Shown here in pieces: positions 44,350 to 58,147 of a stretch of DNA of 64,000 bases. Below the pieces are notes generated by a model. The model was not told where the DNA came from. It ran no database searches and was given only the letters and a program-made list of their open reading frames with translations. The position numbers and the translations under genes are program-made. Each line of letters begins with the position of its first letter. Position 1 is the first letter of the stretch. The stretch lies in assembly GCA_030340625.1 (NCBI GenBank), contig JAOPHQ010003133.1, positions 249,501 through 313,500 on the forward strand. The letters run 5' to 3'. Source of the stretch: Merluccius polli. Lineage: Eukaryota > Chordata > Actinopteri > Gadiformes > Merlucciidae.

Positions 44350-45288
44350 AATTAATGTTTTCTCATTTTGTTTTGCTGAGATCAAATTGTACGGTTAAGT
44401 TTAACCCTTCTGACCCATACAGTCCAAGATCGGCCCTCTAAAAATTGTAAAAGAGTATTTTGTGTTTGGCTGAGCTTTCAACATCCATGGTTCATGTACA
44501 ATAGCACATTTCACACAATGTAGGGGTGTTTGACATCACACATTAAACTGGGGTATAATTAATTCATCCAGTCACAGAAGATAACTCCCTTTCTCAATAT
44601 TGGTGGTATTTACAAGGTTGTGTCTTTAGTTGTTGTTAAAATACACTTGAATAAAAAGACAATTCACTCATTGACTTTGTACAGTTAGTCATGAGCTTGT
44701 CACACCATTCAGCATGAGGACATGATCTCTAGGCTATGTGGCGGAAGCATGCAATGGTTTGTTTCCATGTTTGTCAAAATTGCACGATGGCGTGTCTATT
44801 TAACCATCATCACTCTTCCTCATGCCTTCTGGTCATACAGGGGCATACCTGAGCATAGACATGTTTTCCTCGGACATATTGACCATTACATCACATCACC
44901 TGTTTGTCCCATCTGCTATTCTCTTTCAACTGGCTACAGTTCAGGTACATGCAGTGAGATGATGCTATTAAAAAATAATAAATGTGTATGTATGTTGCTT
45001 AAAAAATTAAAAATAAATAAATTAAAATTAAAAAATATATAGAGATCCATCTGTGCAATCCTGTAACGTTTTATGAGTTTAAAAAAAGATTAAGGGGAAT
45101 ACATGATTGACGCACGCACGAACCAATAAGACGCCTCATGGGCGCGTCGTGCGGGGCGTGACCAAGAACACATGGTGGAGACTTCTGGAAGCTTACACCC
45201 CTTTCCACGAGCCGTCTGGGCCAAGCAAGTCTAGACTCCCCTGACCGGCGGTACTTCACCCCCTTTTAGCTGGTTCTCCTGCTTCGCC
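44350..45288. other. Intergenic between nipsnap2 and cct6a, no gene seen
   Basis: No exon of psph, which sits here in human, was found. The last 200 bp are GC-richer and probably carry the cct6a promoter and 5' UTR. Confidence 0.6.
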
Positions 45289-48200
45289 ATGGCCGCCATA
45301 AAAGCGCTGAATCCGAAAGCCGAAGTGGCGCGGGCCCACGCCGCCCTCGCGGTGAACATCAGTGCCGCCCGCGGGCTCCAGGACGTGCTGAAGAGCAACC
45401 TGGGACCGAAGGGAACCATGAAAATGTGAGTGTCCGCTGGTTTCCTTAGCAGCATGCGCAGTAGCGGAACCTTTTGTTGAGCACGCGTGCTAATGCTAAT
45501 GCTAAGCTAACGCTCCCCCTTTCGGTGGCTAACTTAGCTGGCGCTTGGCTTACATTGAGGATGGGTGGGGAACATGTGTGTTTGGGGACCCCTTTTGCGA
45601 CGAAAGGACACTTTGTGTGGTCTTTGTAAAACACACTACTGACATTGTAAAAGGGTTTTCCAAGCTAGTGTAATTAAAGCTTCCCGTTGCCGTTAGCCGG
45701 GTCCGCGCTATGCACGCTGCCGTGTCATGGTTGTTTCCGACGCGTTTTGACACAAGCTAGCGCTAGCATAAGCCGGTTAGCATAGCTATGCCAACGGTTA
45801 CTTGAGAGCCGCGATCTGAATCGGAAACGGGTCCTTTTTTCTCCAAAGTAGTTTATTTTTGTTAAATGTACTTTGGGTGCACCTGGCATATCTAGATCAT
45901 TATCATGCTAACATGCCGCAGACCGAGGAAATGTATAAACTTAACCCGTTTAAGTGACGCCAGTGAAGTGTTGGAGTAACACTACATACTTGCAAATGAG
46001 GCGACGTGAACAAATGGCGATCAAATAAATGTGCACAACACGGCAGTCCAGTCAGTTTGAATTAATGATCGTGCACATTTGATGTCTTGAATGAATAAAA
46101 TGCTATATACAGGGAAAAGTTGATATTGACACCTGCGTTTTGCCTCTCCCACAGGCTTGTCTCTGGTGCAGGCGACATAAAGTTGACCAAAGATGGTAAT
46201 GTTTTGTTACATGAGATGGTAAGCATTGGATGAAGAGACGTTTGCTTTCAATTCATAATACATTGCCGATATTCTACTGTTATGTCCATTCAGAAATGGA
46301 TAGCTTCACAAGTAGCCACACCCCTATTGTTGAATTGAGTGTGTTGAGTTGCTGGATTACTAGGTCCTGTTTCCATGCAGGTATATGGGGATAGAGCGCA
46401 ATTCTTAACCACTAACAATGTGTAATACTTCGACTGTTGCTGTGTTTTAATAATAAAAAAAAAACAAGCTTTAATGGTTGAAATGTCTCGACAACTGAAA
46501 AAAATAGCTGTGTACGCTCAATGTTTATCATCTGTCTATTGTCGATCTCTTCCATTTTCTTTCTGTCTGTGAAAGCCTTGATGTATGACACTATGAAGTG
46601 TATTTGATGTAATGTTCCAGTTATCTTTGTTGAAAAGACTATTGCTGCATTTTCAGTAAATGTGTAAGATAATGTAGTGATACATTTTGTTGAAGCCCTG
46701 ATCTTAACCCATAGGCTGTAACACAGAACACGTATATGTTGAAGGGCCACATTTAATAGATTTCCAGCCATTGTTTTTTGTCAGTGCTGCACAGAGAACA
46801 CCCAGGGGTGTTAGTATGGCTCCCTCTGGTCTCTTACTTCTGTGCTACAGGAAGTCTGGTCTGTACCTCTGCATTGAGGAAAGTTGTCAATCCCTCACAT
46901 GTATTCAACAGACTAGGACACAACAGACTTGGAATTACAAAGGATTATGTGGTGTTTTTTCATAGTCTGGGGTTTGGCTCAAGGCTGCCAGATATTCACT
47001 CTTGTGTTCCTGTTCCCCCAGCAAATTCAGCATCCCACTGCAACACTCATTGCTAAGGTTGCCACGGCGCAGGATGACATCACAGGAGACGGGACCACCT
47101 CCAATGTCCTCATCATCGGTGAACTGTTGAAGCAGGCTGACCTCTATGTGTCGGAGGTAAGGGCTCAGGCTTGCAAAGCCTCGCCACATATCACACATCA
47201 CTGTTTGAGCCCTTCGGATGTTTGTTGTACATTTAAACATCCTTTAAACATCCTTTAAACAACCATCTTTGTTAATGCTGAGTGAATCAAAGACCTACAT
47301 ATCTACATATCCGATGCAAGGTTGCCTTTTAAGACCGATCAGAACATGACGACCATAATCCAGGACGATGCCTAACCTCACATTACAACACTGATATCGT
47401 ACAGATGTACTGGCTGCCAATGAATGCTCACTCCAATTGACATTTGATTGACATCATTGGCTGCACTGATCTCTGCCACCTCCACCTACTATGGCTGGGA
47501 CCATATACTTAATTCTATCACGATACTACGGTGCCAATTCGATATGTAGTACGATTTTTAAGTATTTCATTACGTTTTATCATTTTTGTTAACTTTCTTA
47601 ACACTAGACCATGGGAAAAAGTTGAATCATGCACTTCTAGAGACTGTATATCATGAGGCATATTTCCAAAAACGGCGCACGTCACATGTCGGTCTGACTT
47701 TTATTTCAGCAGCATCATTGCTGTACTGGGAGGGTTTAAGGGAAGGTTACATGCTACTGTTGATGTAGTGTACTTCATCTATGTATTTAATGTGAAAACG
47801 ATACAATAAACGATTCAGGCATTAAAAAATCGATCAAAAACAATAAATCACGATACTTAAGAACCTTTTTTTCCCCCCCCTACCACCCACCCAGGGCCTC
47901 CATCCCAGAATCATCGCAGAGGGCTTCGAGGCAGCAAAGGAGAAGGCTCTGGCCGTCCTGGAAGAGGTGAAGGTGGTTCAAGAGATGGACAGGGAGACTC
48001 TCCTCAACGTAGCGCGCACGTCCCTCAGAACCAAGGTCCACAAGGAGCTGGCAGACCTCCTCACCGAGGTGAGCATAGAGGAAGATCATGTCATAACTGC
48101 TGCTGTGGTCATGGGCCAGGTTAAGCAGCCGATGGCTTGACCTCTGACCTCAGGAAGTTAAACATAACGGCTTATTCCTGTTGCAGTCAGTTTCTAATTT

Positions 48201-51200
48201 TGAGATGAAGAGTAAATGCAATGGATGCATGTGGTGTCCTTTTACACAGCCAAAAAGATGTATCCAATGTGTCGTCTTGGACAGTGTCTCGCACAGAGAA
48301 CACCCAGGGACGCTAGCGTGGCTCTCTCTGGTCTCCTACTTCTGTGCTATAGTAACTCTGTTCTGTACCTCTGCATTAGGAGAGTCCTCTTCTCCCCTAC
48401 ATGTATTCAGCAGATCAGTACACGTATTCAAGTTTGTGTTTTATGAATTAGCTTTTTTTCAAATATCTGAACGAAAAGCATAACATGGGTATCGGTAATT
48501 ATCAGCAATGTACACAGCTTTTAGATTGATGCGCAGAAACGTAGTATAGCTCGGCTTTAAACGAGATTAAGCAGCCATGTGTGATTCTGGTTGTATGCTA
48601 AGCTGTAACAAGCCTCCTGTTTTGTCTGTAGGCTGTTGTAGATGCTGTCCTGGCCATCGCTAGACCCAATGAGGCCATTGACCTCTACATGGTGGAGATC
48701 ATGGAGATGAGGCACAAGACCGACAGTGACACTCAGTAAGTCTGCAGAGGTCTGCTGTAGGTGATATGTTATTGCTATTCCTTGACTAAAAACAACGTAT
48801 ATATTTTATTCTAAACACAAACCATGTCTCCGTAGATGCAATATAACACACATTGGAAACTTGTGAAAGGACTTTGAGCCAATCGGGAAACTGAAATAAC
48901 CTGTTTGTCTCATTGAGTGCAAGTGCCTCTTTTCCAAGACACTCCTGATTAGATGGTGCTTTGCCCGCCGTTTGCGTTTGTCTCAACCGTCCCTGGTTGG
49001 CCGTTTTCCCCCTAGGTTGATCCGAGGGCTGGTTCTGGACCATGGTGCCAGACACCCGGACATGAAGAAGCGGGTGGAGGACGCCTTCGTGCTGACCTGC
49101 AACGTCTCCCTGGAGTACGAGAAGACGGAGGTCAACTCCGGCTTCTTCTACAAGAGTGCAGGGGACCGGGAGAAGCTGGTGTCCGCAGAGAGGAAGTTCA
49201 TCGAGGACCGTGTGCAGAAGATCATCGCCCTCAAGAACGCCGTCTGCCCCGATGGGAAGAAGGGCTTTGTCGTCATCAACCAGAAGGTGAGGCTGTACGG
49301 AGATTCATGCGGTGTTGGCGTTGTACCTGGGGTCTTCCACACAACCGTTTGGAATACACTGTCAGTTGGCATCAGTGACTTGTGGGTGAAGAACACTACA
49401 TGCCACAGCTTTATTGTGACTGAATTGGATGAGAAACTGTGGATGCACAGGACTGTTTGTTTGTCGTTCCAGGCAGTATACTTGCACAATGTGCATTTGA
49501 CATGGGGGTTGTTCTATTTGTGAGACTAGATCATGATGGTTAATGCATTTTTTCATTGTTTTTGCTCTTAATATTGAAACCAAATGATTGTTTTCCCTTT
49601 TTTTCCTTTTGGTGTTGCGTAGGGTATTGATCCATTCTCTCTGGATAGCCTTGCCAAGGAAGGCATTGTCGCTCTGCGCAGGGCAAAGAGGAGGAACATG
49701 GAGAGGTACAGAGAGAAAGCTTTCACATGAACTTTAATAAGTATGTAGATAACCTGGGTTGGGCAGTAGAGTAAACTCTCTCTCTAATGTACTCTTGTCA
49801 CATTTATAGGAAAAGGACAAAGAAATTCCTGTAGCGGACTGTTAATGAGGGTCGAAATAAACTCTAAAGTGGCATATGCTTGAATCTTGTTGCAGACTCA
49901 CACTAGCTTGCGGTGGCATTGCAATGAACTCAGTTGATGACCTCACTCCAGAGTGCTTAGGGCATGCCGGGCTTGTATACGAACACACACTGGTGAGTGT
50001 CGACTGTCTCTTTTATTAATTAAATTTTTGCACGCTCAAAGTCAGTATTTCAAATTCCTACAAATCTATGAATATTATCTTTTGCCTGGTGCCTGATGCA
50101 CTAGTCATCTTCTAATAAGAAAGCATGCCCCTAATCCTGACGGCCCTGTCTTCCTGCACAGGGCGAGGAGAAGTACACGTTTGTTGAGAAGTGTGGCAAC
50201 CCTCGCTCGGTGACCCTGTTGGTGAAGGGACCCAACAAGCACACCCTCACACAGATCAAAGATGCCGTCCGGGACGGTCTGCGCGCAGTCAAGAACGCCA
50301 TCGAGGATGGTAAGGGATCAGACTCACAGCTGCCATGGGCTGGGTGGCCTCAAGGCCCCACTACTCCCAAGCGGGAGTACAGGGAGAAAAGAAATACACG
50401 TTTGCGACCCCAAAACATACCTCGACTATACCTCCTTCATTTTTAAGGCTGATATTAACCTTAGGGCTGCAACTAATGATTAATTCTCTATAGGCTATTA
50501 ATTAGTAATTGTTAGACTTCCACACCATTTAAACAATTATTATTTTTCTTTTTTACTATTGACGGAATGTTTAGTGATTTTCCAAGTCACAATTAGTTGA
50601 CATAACTACTCGTGACAGACTTCTATCTACAATCCATAAGTCTCATGTTTTCCCCAAATGCCAGTTAGAGGATTGGTTACACCAGTGTGTCTTGCACAGA
50701 GAACACCCAGGGACGCTAGCGTGGCTCTCTCTGGTCTCTTACTTCTGTGCTACAGTAACTCTGTTCTGTACCTCTGCATTAGGGGAGTCTTTCTCTTCTA
50801 CATGTATTCAGCAGACCAGTACAAACTCTGCTGTGAGTTTTAGAGAAGGGTTTCAGGTTTAGCTTCTCCTTTTTAACCATCAAATATAGTTTCTATTGAA
50901 CCATTAGATGCTGTTTCTGTGTAAATATTTAATGAACTAAACATGCAAGTTCATTTAATGCACCATTCCTCCCGGTGAATGATAATTAATCGGCATCTAC
51001 TTGCATATTGTGCACATACTGTATGTGATGCGTTGATGTGAAAGCGCTGCTCTGGGGGCAAGCCTCTAAGGGGATTTACCTGTACACATTGCTGTTGTGT
51101 GACAAGCCCCTTGTGTGTACCTCTCTGTAGGAAGTGTGGTGTCAGGTGGGGGGGCCTTTGAGGTTGCCGTGGCCGACGCCCTGGTGAAACACAAGCCCTC

Positions 51201-51797
51201 GGTGAAGGGAAGAGCCCAGCTGGGAGTACAGGCCTTCGCGGACGCTCTCCTCGTCATTCCCAAGGTCGGACATCCTTCCCTCTCTGTTCTGCCACTCTGA
51301 CACTCCTGATTCCATTATCGGCAACTTGGCTCATGTTCTGTTCCTCACTGCTGTCCAGGTTCTGGCCCAGAACTCTGGCTATGACCCCCAGGAGACTCTG
51401 GTGAAGCTGCAGACGGAGTACAAGGAGTCTGGTCAGCTGGTGGGAGTGGACCTCGGTACAGGTCAGACGCCATCCACTCTGATTTGAGACTGTCGCCACT
51501 TAATTGTCCACTACTCGGTGAACTGACTTCTTCTCCTCTTCCCAGGTGAACCCATGGTGGCTGGAGAAGCAGGTGTATGGGACAACTACAGCGTTAAGAA
51601 ACAGCTGCTTCATTCATGGTCAGCTCACTGGCCTTTTTAATGTTTTTTTTAATTTCAAGGTTGTGAATCTTTTTGGTGCATTGTTAAATATTCATGTTTC
51701 CATTCTATCTGCATCTCTTTCCAGCACGGTGATTGCCAGTAACATCTTGCTGGTAGATGAGATCATGCGAGCTGGAATGTCTTCTCTGAAAGGCTAA
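45289..51797 (+). CDS. cct6a: T-complex protein 1 subunit zeta (CCT6A), cytosolic chaperonin
   Basis: Thirteen coding exons: 45289-45425, 46155-46218, 47022-47156, 47895-48068, 48632-48735, 49016-49286, 49623-49705, 49896-49992, 50162-50309, 51131-51264, 51359-51461, 51546-51618, 51725-51797. All are GT-AG and phases fit, giving 531 aa, the usual length of CCT zeta. The group II chaperonin equatorial ATP site is clear: [20 protein letters not shown] and the nucleotide-binding GDGTTSN, with GGGAFEVA in the C-terminal equatorial half and IDPFSLD in the apical/intermediate part. It ends [13 protein letters not shown]. The TRiC/CCT ring folds actin, tubulin and many other cytosolic proteins. The start is the ATG in a CGCCATGG context. 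Introns 2, 4 and 9 each hold one H/ACA snoRNA copy. An ATTAAA poly(A) signal lies at 52066-52071. Confidence 0.96.
46785..46902 (+). ncRNA. H/ACA box snoRNA, SNORA15-like, copy 1 (cct6a intron 2)
   Basis: Shares with the two other intronic copies the blocks 'cacagagaacacccagg', 'ttacttctgtgctacag', 'tctgtacctctgcatt' and 'acatgtattca'. The first hairpin closes by GCACAGA with TCTGTGC. The H box is ACAGGA, and the ACA box is three bases before the inferred 3' end (ACATGT). It guides pseudouridylation in the H/ACA family; human CCT6A hosts SNORA15 in an intron. This copy is the most diverged. The 5' boundary is approximate. Confidence 0.8.
48285..48414 (+). ncRNA. H/ACA box snoRNA, SNORA15-like, copy 2 (cct6a intron 4)
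   Basis: GCACAGA/TCTGTGC stem, H box ATAGTA, second hairpin, then ACA box in ACATGT at 48409-48414. Very similar to copy 3 ('gacgctagcgtggctctctc' is identical). Confidence 0.85.
50685..50805 (+). ncRNA. H/ACA box snoRNA, SNORA15-like, copy 3 (cct6a intron 9)
   Basis: Same two-hairpin layout with H box ACAGTA and ACA box at 50800-50802. Conservation is confined to the snoRNA, and the intron around it is unrelated to introns 2 and 4, as expected for retained functional copies. Confidence 0.85.
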
Positions 51798-52079
51798 CCG
51801 CCAACTGAAGACCCTGTCCCCATGTCCCCATGGATAGTTCTCTAGCTAATGAGAAGGTCCAAAGCGTCGCCCTACTTTTGGCACGATGAAGCACCCCAGT
51901 CAGATGGACAGCCCGCTATTACATGTTCTTGCGTCCATTATGTGTGTCAAAAAGAAATGCTAGGTCTCCCTTCATGGATTTGTCATCACCCCGTTTAAAA
52001 TGACAAATGGTCTATTTAAGAGATTGTGTTAGGCACTGAACGGTCATCCAGTTTTGTTTCTACTCATTAAAAGTGTTCT

Positions 52080-52713
52080 TTGCTCTTGAAACGTATTTTT
52101 GTTATTTCTTTATTTTTACAATAGAGTGCGCCCAATAGATTTAGTTGGCATGTAAGCTGGCAACTACTCGTCTATGTATAATATAACCTAAAATACTGAG
52201 TGCTGCTAGATTTCTGTGGTAGCCCAAGTTGTGCATGCCTGGAAAAAGCGACCATTAGTTGTCACTGTTGCACTTTATTGCCAATGTGACCATTAATGTT
52301 TTCAATGTATCCGAATCCATTGCTTGTTTCTGCTGTCTGTTACAGAGCAGAAACAGATGAAAGGTTATTAGGAGAAGCCATTATTGTGCCATTAGCATTC
52401 CCACTATTATTCCTATACCAGTGCGCTAATGTAGGGGTAATGGTGTTTCTTATTAGTACGGTAATATGTTGTAGTTTTCGCCTCCGCAGTCTGGACCAAA
52501 ACCTCCAAACCTTTTACCTACCCGGAAGGTTTTAACCGTTGCACCAGTTTCCCGTCCTCCGGAGGAAAGGTTCCGCCCCTAAGGCGCAGACAACAGGTTG
52601 CACATCTTGTGACTTTTTTTTTTAGTGCCGCATGAAACATTTGAGTTTTATATTGGTAAAACACCGTATGATAAATGTGTCATTTACCCTATAGGGCACC
52701 TGGGTGTGCCAAC
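52080..52713. other. Short intergenic between cct6a and sumf2
   Basis: No gene recognised. Probable sumf2 promoter in the GC-richer stretch near 52480-52600. Confidence 0.55.
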
Positions 52714-55557
52714 ATGTGTATCAACGTTGTTTTGTGGCTGTATGCAGTGTCTGCCTTAGCACTGGCAGGTAAGCTATGCGACGTGCATCCACGTTTCTCT
52801 TTGGTCCAAACTTTAATCTGCTAGATGCATGAGCGTTTAAATGACTAATGGACGTGGCCGTGTTGTCAACACACACCCCAGTATCATGTCCAGTATCATG
52901 TCATTCAACAGAGGACGTGGTGATGGTACACATTCCTGGAGGGAAGATGACGATGGGAACAAATGCAGAGGACGCGAGGGATGGGGAGTCGCCGACGAAA
53001 GGAGTCACAGTTGGACCGTTTAAGATCGACAAATATCCAGTCACCAATGCTGATTTTAGGTGATGTTAAAACCTGTTGTTGTTGTTGTTGCTGTTATAAT
53101 CATTGAAAAGTAAGCATTGAACAGTTATGTCTTGGTCTTTAACCAACGCAGAGACTTTGTGCGGGCGCAGAAGTACAAAACAGAAGCTGAGACATTTGGC
53201 TGGAGTTTTGTTTTCCAAGACTTTGTATCGGAAGAGCAGAAAAACAAAGTTACAGAAAGGATAAAGGTATCCATCTTCCTCCACTTGCCCTACATGTGAT
53301 AGTCTTTGGCCACTTATGAATATGGCTTGACATTTTAATTTCCCCCAAACAGTCTGCACCGTGGTGGTTGCCAATAGAAAGGGTTTTTTGGAGACAGGTG
53401 AGATCAAATATGGTTGGCGCAAAAACACATTAAACTGCAGATGATATATTTCCTCATGTGCTAAATCAAATCATTCCCTGCCTGTTCCTCGCCCTCCAGC
53501 CCGCAGGACCAGACTCTGGCATCCGAGAGCGTCTGGACTTCCCAGTGGTTCAGGTGAGCTGGAACGACGCGCTGGCCTTCTGCCGCTGGAAGGTCAAGCG
53601 TCTGCCCACGGAGGAGGAGTGGGAGTGGGCCGCCCGGGGCGGACTGCAGGGTAGGTGGCTTCAGTGTGTATGTTGTGCGATCAATCGATGGAAAAATGTT
53701 TTAACATTGCTCAAGATATCTCCCAATGTTTATAATCCTCTGGATCCCTAAATCCGGCGCGCTAAACATAAGTTATTACAGGAATTGTGAGATGATTACA
53801 TTTGTGCAATATTTTGGGAATCAAGTCTTGATTTCAGTCAATGAGTATTTTCTCTCTTTTCATCTTTTGTTGTTTGGTAACCCTAACCCTTTGTTAGTTT
53901 CTTCTTGAGTGAGTTAGTTCTCCACACTGTTAGTCCTGTTACGTATTCTGACATTTACATTGTTCCAGGAATGACTTATCCCTGGGGAAACAAGTTCCAG
54001 TCCAACAGAAGCAACCTCTGGCAGGTCAGCCTGCAGACATAATGCACACAATTATTAGCACCACATGTTCTAATATGTGTCATGTTATAACATATGTTGT
54101 GAACATAAAACATCTAGGTATATTGTAACAAAGAAGACTAAGATAGTTATTGAAAAACGTGTTTGTGTTTAAGGGATTGTTTCCTGACAGAGACACTGCA
54201 GAAGACGGTTACCATGGCATCTCCCCTGTGACTGCCTTTCCTGCCCAGAATAGCTATGGTACATAATCTACATATCCATGCAAACGCTACTATTGTGAAA
54301 ACAAACCTTTTATGCACTTATTGTATGTTCGCAAATCCTGGCATTTACATAGTACTTGGCATTGTATAGCATCTTACCCTAGCGACCCATTTACCAGAAA
54401 CGATAGCTAAACCTAGCAGTTACGGTGCACTTAGAAACCTGTTCTATTGACATCCTTGCTGTACCGACAGTGATATATTGTTGTTTCACTTCATGACAAA
54501 TGTACTTATGGTAAATCGCTTTGGACAAAGACATCTGCTAAATGCCCTAAATGTAAATGTATTGTACAAAGGAAAATATCTCATTTGCCAATGATCACTC
54601 CACACAGCTATGTTGATCCTGTGTCTTTTCTCAACTTTAGCAGTTCTACTATTTAAGCAAACACGACTAGTATTAGGTACTGGAACAGGTAGTTGGCTAG
54701 TATAAATGTGTGAGTACATACTAAGGTTGGATCCATGTTTTGAGTATGTACTGTTGGTGATCTTACATAGGATTGTATGACATGATGGGAAACGCTTGGG
54801 AATGGACGTCCACTTCCTTTCCTGGAGCTCAGCCAATGTACGTCCTTCGTGGTGCTTCCTGGATCGACTCTGTGGATGGCTCGGCCAATCACAAGGCAAG
54901 GATCACTACCAGGTGAGTTGGTTCCTACGTTGTGTGCGTTGTCATGATTTTATGTGATGTTATACACAGCTCTTCAATTGTCCAGATGTTCATTGTAATT
55001 ATATTAGTAATTTAATTATTATTTACTCTTTATTACTCTTTTCCTGGCTTTTTGCTTGTTTGTTTGTATTTTTCACTCTTAATCTGGTTGATGTATATTA
55101 TGTTCTGGTCTCATGCCTTTAGGTTTGCTGTAGAGTTCAACCAGAAATGTGCTATAAAAGTTGATAATAACTATATAACAACTATATAACTAAATAACTA
55201 TATAATAATAACAACTATATAACTAAATAACTATATACAAATATTAATAATAATCATATAATTATTATCATTATATACTAATTGTTATTATAATATTGTT
55301 ATTAGTATTATTATATATTGTTATTTTACTGACCTCACTGAGCTCTTAGCTATCAAGTTAAACACTAATAAGCATTACAGATCAAGTGTTCACAACATGG
55401 TGCTTAGAGTCTCTACATGAACACTGTGTAGCAGCGTCTTTCTTTGCTCTGCAGGATGGGAAATACACCCGACTCTGCCTCTGATAACTTGGGCTTCAGG
55501 TGTGCAGCGAGCATGGGACCAAAACAAGACAAGAACAAAGGAAAAACAGAGTTGTAG
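52714..55557 (+). CDS. sumf2: Sulfatase-modifying factor 2 (SUMF2, pFGE), ER lumen
   Basis: Nine coding exons: 52714-52768, 52912-53059, 53152-53266, 53353-53397, 53500-53650, 53969-54024, 54174-54258, 54771-54912, 55455-55557. GT-AG junctions with consistent phases give 299 aa (human about 301). Exon 1 encodes a short signal peptide (MCINVVLWLYAVSALALA). The FGE-sulfatase (C-type-lectin-like) domain runs from about residue 20 to 285, with MVHIPGGKMTMGTN, FGWSFVFQDFVS, SWNDALAFCRWKVKRLPTEE, YPWGNKF, LYDMMGNAWEWTS, LRGASWIDSVDGSAN and MGNTPDSASDNLGFRC. It ends in KTEL, a KDEL-type ER retrieval signal. SUMF2 binds SUMF1 and modulates formylglycine formation in sulfatases but is itself inactive. 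A poly(A) signal AATAAA lies at 55798-55803. Confidence 0.95.
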
Positions 55558-55809
55558 TCACCGACAATAATCCAAAAGAATATGAAAAGCATAAAATGAT
55601 ATGTTCCAATGTTTAATTTCTTATTTTTTATATTGATGGTGTAAGTAGTAGATAGTCGATTAGATAAGGAGGGAAAAATTGATGATTGTGATAACATTTA
55701 TCTTAACATTAAAATGTGAGCACACAGATCGCTGCTATTTCTCCCAAGGAGAACTTTTGGCAAAAACAAATGTTTACATTGTAACAAAGTATAAAATAAT
55801 AAAGCTTCA

Positions 55810-56849
55810 ACATATTTGACCAGTTGTTTTTGTAAAGGAATAGGTTTGAATAAATATGAATGAATAAAAGTAGTGTGCCATCTTAACTCGTAACTCGTAC
55901 TCGTAAGTATTACTTCAACAAAAACCCAGATCTGAACTTAATCGCTGAACTTGCTTTATATAGACTTACAGTCCATTGGAAAAGCTATTATTTTATGACT
56001 TACTTGATATAGGTACTTGATATTCCTTACAATGAGATTTGATCTGTTGTTATGGGAACAAGAACTTCCTGTAAGAAGTCATGAGTCATTGCCTTCAATC
56101 GAGTTGTCTTTTAAGTCACTTCGTTCTCAGTGGCTGCAGATAGAAAAATGAACCACTACTATTATTTGAGAAAGATAACAGTGGGATTCATTAGAATGGA
56201 ATGAGTCCATTTTAGCCTATATGCTAATTTTAGGCTATAGGCCTAATTCTTTTTGCTGGTTTTGGGAATGGTAAATAACACTTTAGTCAGTCAAAATAAG
56301 AATTTGTCCTTCAATCCTTATCTGAGAAACAGAATCGCTAGAGACAGAGTGTCGACTACTAAAACCATTACACGAACAGTGACAATTAAAATCCTGAAAT
56401 CTACGGTACTGCTGTTTTTTTTAGATTCGTTGAGGCCCTCACTACATTCAAAGTGTGACATTTCTGTTAAGGTACTTACCAAAACAATCCAGAGTAGGCA
56501 TATACCTTTAAACCCATTCAGTGTCTATATATATTTTAAGTCACTTCGTCACATGTATGCGTGATCTCCCTATGTTTCTATCACGTCATCCGTCTCCAAT
56601 AACTGACTCCCTTCCCTGTGAAATGGCCCTTTGTGCTGAGGGAGAGAACAGTTTAAAATAGGCTGTATGCGTCAGACCTGTGTTAATCTGTCACAGGCCG
56701 GAGTCGGCCCACCTCTGGTATGTTGACACACGTGAGACCATACACTCACTCCACAGCCATTACAAAAAAGAAGGAAGAGAGAATGCCAGGCGAGCGAGAT
56801 AAAGGGTAAGGAATCCAATGACACTGACTCGTGTCAGACTCACTGCACA

Positions 56850-56889
<40 letters not shown>

Positions 56890-57140
56890 CACACACACAC
56901 ACACCATTCAGGAAAAACAAGTCGGTAGACATTCTGTTTGTTTCCCTCCCTCCCTCCAGTCTCTCTTTCTCCTTTCTTCTTCTTTTTCTGTGTTTCATAC
57001 ACACTTTGGCCCGACAGCAGCTGGAGATGTCTCACTGAGTCCACACGGCTCCACCTGCGTCGGCTGCCTGTTCCCTCTTCGTCTTCCTCTGCCCCTTTTT
57101 CTTTTTTTCTTGTTGTCGGGACTTTTTCTGAGCGGGGATC
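55810..57140. other. Intergenic, and 5' region of the coiled-coil gene
   Basis: No coding exon recognised. (AC)n at about 56849-56902. The 5' UTR of the next gene probably lies within 56950-57140. Confidence 0.55.
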
Positions 57141-58084
57141 ATGGGCGACTCCCTGCCGTTCTCTGTTCTGAACGAGAGGCTGAGGCCAGCGTACAGCGCC
57201 CTGGAGCGCCTGCGGGCCCCCCCCAGCATCTGGGAGAGCAGACACACCGCCAACTCCCTCGAGGTGGGCCCCTCGGTGCGCCGGTGCGACAAGGTGTACC
57301 AGAGGGAACCGGAACCAGAGACGTCTATGGCCCAGTCCTCCGAAGAGGCAGACGATTCAGAGATGGGGAGTTTAGACTCGGACGGTTCTATGACCGAAGA
57401 CCAAGGGAACCGGGAGGATCTCCTGTCTCTCCTGAACCAGTGTCTGGTCCCCGCCATGCGGATTACAGACCTGGAGGTTGAGCAGAATGAGGCGCAGACC
57501 GGAGGCCAGGGCAGCATGGGCTCCTCGGACACAGAGAGTACCGGCGCCGACGGTTCCCAGGACTCCTCCACCGCCAAGGAGACGGGGCGGGAAGCAGACC
57601 CACAAGGCTCGGCTGGAGACGGAGGGGGCCAGCACCAGAGGAGCTTCATGGACCAGAGATTACCGGACCTGATCCGGGGCAGTGGGAGACCGCTTAGCAG
57701 ACGTCGGACTCTGGGGCCCGTCTCAGACACGGTAGGACAAAAAAAAGAAAACATTTGTCTATTGTTTGTCAATGTCAGTTGCTTTACATGTGTGTGTATC
57801 TTTGCTTTTCATGGCAAATCCATGTTCAGTCCCTTTAAAAGAGAATGGCACAGGAAAGGGAGGAAATGTTCATAGTTGTGACTGAGGTACACTCCTCACA
57901 TGCAATCTCATCTCTGTCTGTGTGGGTGTGTTTGCCAGTACAGCCATTTGAACACACAACTACAGGGTTAGGGTTGGGCCTGATTATACGTATGAGATTA
58001 TGTTGGTTGCTTTCACAAAAGGTTTGTGTGTGCGTGCGTGCATGTGCGTGCGCGCGTTTGTGTGTGTGTGTGTGTTTGTGCGTA

Positions 58085-58147
<63 letters not shown>

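Noticed and set aside
42534..45288. psph between nipsnap2 and cct6a
   Set aside because: Expected from human gene order, but no exon with phosphoserine phosphatase motifs could be seen.
56253..56564. 103-aa frame
   Set aside because: No family resemblance, AT-rich, and no splice or start context to support it.
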